A DNA stretch of 64,000 nucleotides from Ficedula albicollis (lineage: Eukaryota; Chordata; Aves; Passeriformes; Muscicapidae): the NCBI RefSeq assembly GCF_000247815.1, contig NC_021684.1:11825162-11889161 (forward strand), given 5' to 3'. Made by a program: the position numbers and the translations under genes. This document shows, one piece after another, positions 52,696-64,000 of this stretch; the first letter of the stretch is position 1; each line of letters starts with the position of its first letter. The notes under the pieces are model-generated. The model was not told the DNA's origin and made no database searches. It worked only from the letters and a program-made list of their open reading frames with translations.

Positions 52696-55600
52696 AGCCT
52701 TATGATTAGAAGCCCATAAATGGGGAAGGGGACAGACATGCCACCTTTTTCCATGTCCCAGCTCAAACCCAGGAATGCAGAGACAGCCAGGGGATCGTGG
52801 AAGTTGTGTTCAGTTATCGAAAGATCAGCTGCAAGATCTGCAGAAGAGCTTAAACACAGACCTCAGACATGCATCTCACAACCCACCCTGCTCCCTCCTA
52901 GGGAGATTTGAAACAAAACAAAACAAATGATGAAAGGTTAATTAAGCCACAAAACCGATGAAAACTCCAGTTAGCAGTACAATTACCTCGGAGTGCCCTC
53001 CACCAGAGGAAGGTCTGCAAGAAGTGCATGCTCTTTTTCCTCAGTCCCGGAGGAGGTGGCAGCATTAGCAGGACCAGGGCTGTTCCACAGCTCGCTCACA
53101 ACCACTCAGCATCCCCAGCCTCCCTGCAGCCCCAGCAGCACCTCGGACCAGCCTGCGCCAAGCGCACCTGGTCTGCTCTGCTAAGCACTGAGGGGGAGTC
53201 TGGGGCTTCTCTCTCTCATGCTCTCTCCCTCTCCAAATAAGCAATTAGCATGAATAATTACAGCCCTGATAATAATACCCAGCCACCTTTGAGCAAGAGG
53301 GAAAAGACTGTAATTAACTCTTTCTCTGGGATCAGAGGAAGTTGAAATAGCGCGAGCCTAATTATCTTCTTCTGGGATGCCTCCTGGCTACTGAGAAGCT
53401 CTGGAATGTGTGGGAGGCGAGGGTCAAGTAGCATCCTTTTTGAAATCTCTCCATCCAACCCAATTTTACGTGTCTGCTACCCAAGTGATCATTAGATGTG
53501 CAAATGTACACAAGCGGGAAGAGAACCCAGTTTCCCTACACTGTGCTAATCAGCAAGGAGCTGTCCATTCACAGACTGCCTGCAGCGTTATCGTGTGATG
53601 AATTTTTGGCCACTGAGGACTTTGGAGCTGTTCCCCTCCTGGGGGATACACTGGGGTAATGTGTGGCTCCTATGCACAAAGCAGAGCCTCACCAGCTCTC
53701 AGGAGACCTGACCCCAAGCTGGAGAGGGCACTGATGGCCAGACAGGCTCCCACTATAGGGCACTCCCACCCCAGAGTTTCCTCCTGCTCCATCCCCAGGT
53801 CACAAAGCTAGGGAGAAACCACAAAAATTATGCAGACAAGGACTCCAGATCAGTTCAGGAGGGAAACAGAGCATTTTTAAAAACTTTACATCGAACTGGC
53901 TTTGCCCCCTTCCCAAAGCCTCTCCTGGCAGGCAGGTGGGACAGGCACACGTGCATGTCCTGCTCCCAGCTCCTTCCAAGAAGTGAAACACACTACATGC
54001 ACCACCCCCAAAGGAGTTCTAGTGACTTCAGAGACTAAAACAATAAATGGTGGCCCTCTGCAGTAACTGCCCCAGATTGCCCAAGGCTCTGAAAAGATGC
54101 ATGGGTTAGATGGCTGCTGTAACATACCCTCTTCATGTTACTAAAAAATGTGATAAATCAAGTTATTATACAATCCTGTCATGCTTTATTGCTATTGCAG
54201 AATCTGGAGACATTATTAGAGTGCTGCAGTAGAACAGCTGCCCTCCAAACACTCCAGTCTCTCATGAAAAAGCACAGGTTTTGTTAACATCTCCTCTTGT
54301 ATTCCATTGACCTCAAATGTTTGAGAGCAGAAAAATTAATGTGTTTATGAACCCTTATCACTTGCCTTAGAAAATCCACTGAAATGTTTAGGTCTCTAAG
54401 TATTTCAGCATTAATTTTCATATTATGAAGATTGCACATAGTTCTTTTATTTATGAAGTCAAGGTACTCAGGGCACTGCAGATTATAATCAAGCATATTA
54501 AAAAACAACATAATAGTAAATAAAATCATTTCAGTTATTTAATTATTTTGTGAGACTTCACCAAGGTGTTGTATATAATATGTATTTTAACTTTCTTTAC
54601 TTACTCTTTTACTACAGAACTACCTTCTATTTTGCTAGTTTCTTGAAAACTGAGCAAGTAAATATATTTCTATAGACTGCCTGAATCCCATGAGTTATTA
54701 TGTATATTAGTTTCCCTGTAACATGAATCGTTCATGAGCACTCAGTAGACTAAGCAGTGGAATAAATTGAAGCCTATATATTAAGACCTAGACCCTGAAA
54801 TGGTAATTATTAATAAATAACATGATCAATATGGCTCAATGGTTATGATACTGGGGTCTTAAAACACTGTTTTGTTGTGAAAAAACTATACCTGGTGTAC
54901 TCACACTTACAGACCCAATGTAATTTCAAGAATTGGTTAGGTTTGAAAAAGAACTGCATTTAGGGCTTGAATTTTAATTTTACTATGAACTAATTGCCAG
55001 GGCAGCCAGTCCAGCCTCTGCTCTGGATCCTTTCCAGCTTATGTGTTACCCTCAGAGTCTCTGACCCAGCAGGCTATTAATGTGCTATTAATGGCCACTG
55101 GAGGTGGAGGCACACACAGGGATTCTCCCATTGGAAATGTCTTTCCCACAAGCTGGATGTGCCCCAGGGACAGGGAGGGTCTCGGTGACACTGCACAACA
55201 CAGCAGTGGCAGTCCCCATCATGCTGTGGTGGTGCCAGTACCCACAGGAATCCACTGCTGCAGGACCTCTCCCCCGACACACCCCTGGCAGGTGTTTGAG
55301 GTCCTGGATCTGTGTATGGAAGTGTCACAGTGAGGACATGTGGGCAGAGGGCAGGAGCACCCACAGTTCTGCACAGACAGCCCCAGAGAGGGATTTGCAC
55401 AGATTACAGCCTTGGGAGGTCAAATGAAATATCCCTAATGGATCTGTCAGAGATGACAAATGCCAAAATTATAACCTATGAGGAAACTGCAGCACAGACA
55501 TTCGGAGACAGTAAATTGGTCTGCAAGCAGAAGCCTCAGCTTTAAAAACAGAGGCAGGGGGACATCAGAGGACTGGGGCTGTTCAGAGCTTTGTGGCTCC

Positions 55601-57730
55601 ATCATCTGGCTCCAGGTCTTAAAGACGCTCTGATTCCTGACTCTTGGTTACTACTGATCTCCCTAAGCAGGAGTGAGTGATGCAGCCTGTTGCAGTCTGC
55701 TCTACACACTCATGTACCAGCTGCCTCCAGGTGTTACATTGCTAAAATTTCCAAAGCTTTCAATTAACACATAACAAAGCCATTAGTCATGTTGTCTTTC
55801 CAACAAATAACCACACTCCCTGGCTTCCTTCCACAACATCGTGAGCTTCCATTTAATTTATGGTCCCTAATAAAACATAAAGAAATCAAGACTAATGCTT
55901 CATCAGTTTCCTAAGCTTTTCCAACATCTTTGGTGGGGAGGGGAGCTGGAACTTCACTGTTTTATGGCTCTGAGGGAAGAGTGGTTCATCTAGCAGCAGA
56001 CAGGGAGTTTGCAGCAGGGCAAAGGACAGTCTCACACCCTCTCAGTCACATCTGGCACATCTGCAGGGTGGGGACATGATCACCAGCTCCCAGCCCCTGC
56101 TGCACTGGGCTGTGCCTGCCTGCCCCTCGGCTGAGCCTCCCACACACCCCATGGCTGTGCAAGGCCCTCGCCACAGAGGCACGAGATGAAAGGAAAAGGA
56201 TGCAAACATCAGAGGAAGGGGAGAGACTATGTCATAAAGAAAACACAGCTAATTCCTTGCTAATTATTCAGACCTCAGGCTTCGCCTTATCCAGCAGCTT
56301 CACACAGGAAGCACAGCCAAGGACAGCTGGGGAAGGAAGAAGGTGCTTTCCAGTGCTAGAGGTTCCTGCTAGCCCTGCCCTGGCCACCAGTTACACATGA
56401 TCCATGGCCTTGATGCCCCAGAGAACGGGTTCAGGTGTTGCAAGCTCTCAGCTCACCCATTTTGAAATATAACCCCAGCAACAACCACAGCACCCACTGT
56501 GCCAAAATTCACCCTGTGCCTGTCGACACACATCCAGTGTGTGATCACAGACCTGCAAACTCAGGGTCACCCCACATCTGCCCCACAATGGGCACAAGCC
56601 CTTGCCATGTGCAGAGACCTGACAAACTTCTATGCACGAATGACCAGAGACAGCAAATCATGGCAATGAGCAAAAGAAGCAATGCTTGGGTGATTACAAA
56701 AACTTGAACTGAAAGCTGTTCAAAAGGCATCCAAAAGAGAAAGGGAAGTGACTTGCTGAGCCTGACTCCCCAAATAAAGTGTCCCTCCAATTTGCAATTC
56801 CTGTGTCTGGCTGCACACGGAGTGGATGCCAGCCCTGTCTGATGTCTCCCCTCACACAATTACTTTCTGGAGTGAGAGGCCATACTTGGAAGGACAGAGC
56901 ACTCAGGGGCAGCTGTCCCACTGTTCCCCACTGACTTGGGCAGGAGCTGGGACTGATGGCCACCCAGGGGCTGAGCCCTGGTCCTTTCCCAGCAGTGCCA
57001 CAGGGCGAGCAGCAGCTCCAGAGCTGCCGGGATCTTTAAGTGCTGCAGCCTGAACAGCATTGCTCTGAGCTTGGAGGTGGTGTGAAAGGCTTGAAGGGAA
57101 AAGCAAAGAACTGTGAATCTCAGCAGAAATGGGGGTTGTGCTATTATACCCCAGCACCAAGGGAGAAGACTAAATAATTAATCACAAAAGCAACTGAGTG
57201 TTAACGAGCTGCACAGGATCAAACCGCATGGAAGATGCAAAGGCCCCCCAACCCTCTTCAGTGTGTGCTGACAAACTCATTTTCATAACTTGACTACCAA
57301 AGCTGAGAGGATATGCCACAAATAAATACATGTATCCCAATATTCCCCTTGGGTTTCTGCTGAGAATCATCTTGACACCTTTATCACCAAAGGAGCGAGT
57401 CCAGAGCATGTTTTACAGGGGGGAGTCCTGAGAGAGAAACGTGTCCCAGGCTTTGGGTGGTCATTGAAGAGGCCTTCTGCACATGTCACCCCACTCTCTC
57501 TGTAGCTTTAAGGAAAGGGGGGGATACGCATTTTTAATAGGAAAAGCAAACACAATGCTGCTTCAGTGCCATTCCTAAATAGCAGATTCTGACTGTAGAA
57601 CTGAGCAGCAGCATCCAGGAGCTGTCAGGGATAACGTGAGACAGGAACGGAAATACAGGGACATGCCTCTCTTGGATGCCCTGTCTAGTCAGCCATATTG
57701 ATGACAGATCATAGAATAATTCAAATTGTG

Positions 57731-59408
<1,678 letters not shown>

Positions 59409-62400
59409 CAGGGCTATCATATGCTACCAATACTGGGACACAACTAGCAAAACACAATTTAGACAGTACCAGCATTAAATCACACCACACCAGATCCAGC
59501 ACACATCTGTTACTGCAGCTTGTGACTGAGATTTAAGTACTAACATTTGCATCACAGTCCCTTACATCAGGCTTTCGCCATCCCACAGTGAGAAAAGGTT
59601 GTGCAAAGTAGGGTGAAAGACCATATGGATTCCATTGTGCCAACAGCTACAGAAAAACAAACTCTAAATAATTATATATTCTACTTATACAGCACCATGG
59701 CTTCCAAAAGGGCTTTGAGAAGTTAAACTGATAGGCAGGCAATAGGCAGGGTTCTGCAAGCCATCACTCAGATGCTACAATCTGACAGGAAATAAGGATC
59801 CTGCTTAATGGCCCAGAATGAATATATAGAACTTAGGGGTATTCACACACTCAGTGCAGCACACATGCACACACCACCTCCAGGGATCCTCTGCAGGAGC
59901 TTGTTTTGGCTCTAGTATCCTTATCCTGTAAAATCTGAGTAGGCTGATTCCTAGGCAGCTGGGCGTGGGAAGACAATTCAAATAAGACAGAAATGGGCTT
60001 TTCTACAGCTTCTGTGTGATTGCAGGGCACCAGCCTCATGGAAAGACCCATGTGCTGATGTCAGAATGATGCTTCTGAAAATTCTCTGTAATAAAACACA
60101 AAGCCTTCTCTCCTCCACTATGGTGTCATCATCACAACTCAAATTAAGGAAAATCTAAAACAATATGCACACTTGGTGCATTTTCAATATCCAAATGTAA
60201 ACTACGGGCACCAAAAGAACTTTTATCCTGCGTCTTTTATCCTGTGTCTTTTACCTGAAAAACACAATGGACTATGGAATTACTTTGTCTGCCTGCATCT
60301 CTTACTAAGACTGGAAGAGAACAGAGTGAATTCTGTACATTGCCCATTGAGGTATGCCCACAAGACATCAGCAGGGTCCACATTTACCAGGGACAAGAAC
60401 CCCACAACCAACAGGATGCTGCAGGACATGTTTACAATTATAAAGGCCAATCTCAAAGCATAGGTGAGAACTGATACTTGGTCAGCAATTCAGAATTTAC
60501 TGAGGCACTCACTGGCTTGGGGAGTCTTTGCTGCAACACTTTAATGATACATGGGCTGAATATTTTGCGTTTTGGTGCATAAAACCCCACTCAGCTGGAA
60601 TGAGGTTGTGTCCCTTGCGGGACATCATTTACATCAAAATCTCCCCCGCTTCTCAGCAGGACTTTCATGTCCCCCCAGCACTTCGAAGGCAGAGGCATAT
60701 CTGTGTGTGGGGATAGACATATCTTTTTTAAACATTCATTGAGCTGGAAGTGTGGAAGATGCCAGCATACGAAGGGTTCAACTGATGTGTAAATGCAGCT
60801 CTTTGAAAAGAAGGAATTGAACACCAAAACTGGTTCAGTGCAGCTAAATTGGTCCCCTAAGGGCCAGTGGTAACAGAAACCTTCAGCCCAAATAAGAACA
60901 AGTGAAACATTCAGCAAACAGCATTTGATGCTTATGTGCAGGAGGAAAAAAAAGTGGTGCAACTGTTGGAAAAAGAAAATATCATGTTACCCCAAGCTAC
61001 AATAAAAGTAGCAGATAAAGGGTTTTTTGGAAAATACTCTGAGTGTGGCAGAGTCCTGGCAAGCCAGTGCTGGAAACTCCAATGTCTGAAGACCATGGGT
61101 GAAGTGAGAAATGGAGGTTGTGCCATGTTCCAACACAACAACCCACTGCTCAGACTGGGCTCCCTCCAAACACTACAGCTCTAAATCACATTCCCTGTGG
61201 CAGTGCCGGGGAGACAGCACAGGCCTGAAATGGGTCCCCAAGGAGTGAACACAGAGGATATCCAGGCTCTGACCCATGTATGAGTAGGACATGCATGAAC
61301 AAACCTCCTTCTGTGACACAAGGCCACCTCTGGAGACCTTCAGCTTTGATGGGATTAAAGGCTGATGATATCCTCCTGTCCTTGGGTTGAACTTCACCTG
61401 ATGCCAAGGAGTAGGAACAGGACCCAGCTCCTGTTTTCTCATTGGGTGTGTCCCTATGGACTGGGAGCATGAGCCCAACACTGCAGTCAATCCATTTGTA
61501 TTTGTATTTGTATTTGTATTAACCAAAGCAATACAGGTATGCTGAAGGGTCAGGGCTTGTGCAAGGTTTACTTCACCCCCTGAGGTTCCCAAAATCAGGG
61601 TGCACCTGCCTTTAACCATCAGCATATCTCCTGTGCTGCTGGCAACCTGAAATCAGCCTGCTCCAGTGTGCCAAATGATAGCACCTTAGCCAGACAGACA
61701 GACAGACAAAGCCTGAACTTGCTCAACAAGATCTCAGTTCTTATTTTCCAATAAAAATGTATCAGAAACACCACAATCATTTTAATTTCCCTGTGAGGGA
61801 TGCTAAAATTGCTTTTTGTTGTTCAAATCAGTCTGTTTTATCCCCTCTCTATATTTCCTCCTGTTTTCTTCCCAGAAAGAAATGTATAAATGTGGGTGCT
61901 CTAGTACCTGGATTTCTTGAGTCATTTTACTATCTATTATTATGCTCATTGCTTGAAGACAAAACTGTAAGCAATAGCTCTTTCCAGGGCAGGAAGGGAG
62001 TTCATCAGAAAACATGACAATAGATTCAAAGAAAGAACATGCATAAGAAATGAACTGCTCAGGGAAGCAACACTTGCTCTACAGGTGCAGCACAGACAGT
62101 GTATTTTACTATTTAAATTCCTTGCTTTCTGAAAACATCTCATCTTTATGACTATTCAGCTACATATCATAGAAACAAAAAGGAGTTACTTCTTTCAATT
62201 TCTTTCTATCAATCGAGGATGATTTTGCCAGTACCTCTGGGATGTAAGACCACAGGTACTGTTAACATATGGCTACAGCGCTGGTAAATTAAACTAACTG
62301 GACATTATATTATTTTATTTTCCAGCAGGATCACTGAACAGATATTGGAAAAAGAAATGTTTACCCTTGGAGTCCTCACTTAAAGACAGGGGAAGAATTA

Positions 62401-62989
62401 TTTCAGGAAGAGAAACCTGTGTTAATTGGACTCACATATCTGTGCTTTTCTTGTTGCACTGGCAGTGAATCCAAGTGTGGAAGTATTTTTTTGTCTTGAA
62501 AAAACAGAACTTCTTTTGTTGTTTCTATGAAAGAAGCTGTACATGGCATAGTTGATAACCTAAAATAACCTGAGATGACAATTCCAACTGCAGATCTAAA
62601 TCTGCACATCAGGGATCTGAGCTGGGATCTCTGCTCATATGAATATCCTGACCACCCAGTCAACACCTATTTCTTAAAAAAATGTCTCTTTTTATTCTGA
62701 CTATGGTTACAAAGCTCATCCTGGACTCTCAAAGGACTTTCTTATGGCAGGTACATCAAAACTCTGCAGATCTCATCCATCTCTGAGTTCTGACTCTCCC
62801 TTTTGCTTAAAAAAATACAACTACCTTCATGTCTTAGACCACTTATATGGTTGCAATAGAGCTGGGAAGAAATCAGATGGAGAGAAAGACTCTGCCTTCC
62901 CCATGGCCAGAGGTACCAGCTACATCCTAATTTCCCAAAACTTTTATAGATATGCAAATGTATTTTAAGCAAAACAAAATATAAGCAAG
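59409..62989. other. Region between LTR and R2 without recognisable gene
   Basis: About 3.6 kb of AT-rich sequence with no supported coding exon. It includes a short TTTGTA array (61495-61518) and a 14-bp near-repeat of TTTTATCCTG-type at about 60227-60252. Small open frames on both strands carry no motif that I know. Confidence 0.5.
61495..61518. repeat. (TTTGTA)4 hexanucleotide repeat
   Basis: Four perfect TTTGTA units are followed by a partial TT. On the minus strand this gives an Asn-Thr dipeptide run in an otherwise unrecognised frame. Confidence 0.95.
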
Positions 62990-63008
62990 CAGAGAGGGAA
63001 GGGGGGAA

Positions 63009-63919
63009 AACCCCAAGAGTAACGTCTTCGGAGTGGGAAGCACGTCCTTGAAAACCAAATTTCCAAAACCGTGCAATTGGAGGAAAAACGAATTTAAGAA
63101 TTGGACTAAATTAGCGTCCCAGGGCCGTGGAATTACAAATTTTGAAGGTGATAAAATTAGCAACAATTGGCTACAATATTACAGAAGCATACCTCACAGG
63201 AAGCTCCTCACTGCTTTACAACTCAGAGCCAATGTATACCCCACAAGAGAGTTCTTAGCTAGGGGGAGGCAAGACAGATACATCAAGGCATGCAGGCACT
63301 ACGACGCAGACATTGAAAGCTGCGCCCACATCATCAGCAACTACCCAGTGACGCAGGGCGCCCGGATCAAGAGGCACAACTACATCTGCGTGCAGACATT
63401 GAAAGCTGTGCCCACATCATCGGCAACTGCCCAGTGACGCAGGACGCCCGGATCAAGAGGCACAACTACATCTGCGAAGTGCTTCTTGAGGAGGCGAAAA
63501 AGAAGGACTGGGTAGTGTTCAAGGAACCGCACATAAGGGATACCACCAAGGAGCTATATAAGCCTGATCTGATTTTTGTGAAAGATGCCCGTGCACTTGT
63601 GGTGGATGTGACAGTACGATACGAAGCAGCCAAAACATCGCTAGATGACGCCGCTGCGGAGAAAGTGAACAAGTACAAGCATTTAGAGACTGAGGTACGA
63701 AACCTCACCAACGCAAAGGACGTTGCCTTTATGGGCTTTCCCCTTGGAGCGCGGGGGAAATGGCACCAGAAAAACTTTGAACTTTTGGGAGCTCTGGGCC
63801 TCTCTAAGTCGAGGCAAGAGAAAATTGCAAGGACTTTATCCACAACAGCGCTCTTGTCATCTGTGGACATTGTACATATGTTTGCCAGTAGGGCCAGAAA
63901 ATTATGTAACCATGAGTAG
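63009..63919 (+). pseudogene. R2 retrotransposon protein C-terminus, frameshifted
   Basis: Frame 1 (to the stop at 63435-63437) shows LQLRANVYPTREFLARGR and then a CCHC-like region. There the second and last cysteines of the expected knuckle are Tyr (CRHY and SNYP). Frame 2 (from within the second 86-bp copy to TAG at 63917-63919) carries the endonuclease. It has KPD with Asp at about 63566, LVVDVTVRYE with Asp at about 63605, and the EKVNKYKHL helix with Lys at about 63671: the PD-(D/E)XK pattern of R2 nucleases. It then has GFPLGARGKWH and the usual C-terminal SVDIVHMF segment. In R2 this domain nicks the target DNA to prime reverse transcription. The endonuclease residues look intact. The coding sequence as a whole is broken by truncation and by the 86-bp duplication, so no functional protein is expected. 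Confidence 0.85.
63306..63477 (+). repeat. 86-bp tandem duplication inside R2 coding region
   Basis: GCAGACATTGAAAGCTG begins at 63306 and again at 63392, and the similarity runs through the zinc-knuckle and ARIKRHNYIC coding segment in both copies. Because 86 is not a multiple of three, the second copy is read in a different frame. The copies differ by several transitions. The second keeps the Cys codon (GNCP) that is Tyr (SNYP) in the first, so the second looks closer to the ancestral sequence. Confidence 0.95.
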
Positions 63920-63931
63920 TTAATTGTTTCT

Positions 63932-64000
<69 letters not shown>
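63932..64000. repeat. Poly-G tract at window edge, at least 69 bases
   Basis: Pure G from 63932 to the last base, starting 12 bases after the R2 stop codon (preceded by TTAATTGTTTCT). It continues past the window, so its length is unknown. It replaces the place where the R2 3' untranslated region and poly-A or target junction should be. Confidence 0.9.

Larger units (their letters stand above)
35181..57730. other. Long region without supported gene
   Basis: These 22.5 kb hold several near-perfect tandem duplications, a 25-bp minisatellite, a short CR1-like fragment and AT-rich blocks that resemble conserved non-coding elements. They are listed separately. The longest non-repetitive open frame, 42791-42237 on the minus strand, has no recognised motif. 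I cannot tell whether this is intergenic or part of a longer GRIP2 first intron with a more distal promoter. Confidence 0.5.
62990..63931 (+). mobile_element. R2-type non-LTR retrotransposon, 5'-truncated 3' end
   Basis: The segment encodes the C-terminal part of an R2-class LINE protein: the linker after the reverse transcriptase, a degenerate zinc knuckle and the restriction-like endonuclease. Similarity in the frame starts near the SNVFGVGSTS segment (about 63018), and the frame is closed by a TAA at 62982-62984, so the 5' truncation lies between. The element ends 12 bases after its stop codon at 63919, where a poly-G run begins. The 3' untranslated region, which R2 proteins use to recognise their RNA, is therefore missing or masked. 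R2 normally inserts into 28S rRNA genes; no 28S sequence is visible in the 64 kb. This suggests either an ectopic dead copy or a misjoined rDNA-derived read. Confidence 0.85.

Overview
The window looks like a piece of a bird chromosome, most likely a songbird (inference). The evidence is: vertebrate introns and splice sites, a GRIP2-type PDZ gene, a short CR1-like fragment, a candidate endogenous-retrovirus-type LTR of the kind common in passerines, and the 3' end of an R2-type non-LTR retrotransposon. No bacterial or organellar features, tRNA, rRNA or CRISPR array were seen.

The only host gene I can support is the 5' part of GRIP2 (glutamate receptor interacting protein 2, also called ABP) on the minus strand. 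Five coding exons join in consistent phase (every exon starts two bases into a split codon or matches its partner exactly): 27774-27735, 7036-6956, 4751-4616, 3852-3707 and 942-856. Together they give about 163 residues: a short N-terminus with a cysteine at position 3, a linker, a complete PDZ1 and the start of PDZ2. The rest of the gene lies beyond position 1. A CpG-rich block (about 27815-28540) lies just upstream of the first coding exon and is the probable promoter. A 20.7 kb intron separates exons 1 and 2.

From about 28.5 kb to the end, no host gene could be supported. The region holds a second GC-rich island (about 34830-35180), a cluster of near-identical tandem duplications (36-40 kb), a 25-bp triplet repeat near 52.6 kb, AT-rich blocks that could be conserved non-coding elements, a probable LTR (about 57731-59408), and a 5'-truncated, frameshifted R2 copy at 63.0-63.93 kb.

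Three pure poly-G tracts (226, 998 and at least 69 bases) interrupt the sequence: one beside a TAA microsatellite, one inside the LTR and one directly after the R2 stop codon. They are most easily explained as assembly or sequencing artefacts hiding hard-to-read sequence. The long Gly/Pro open frames across them are not genes.
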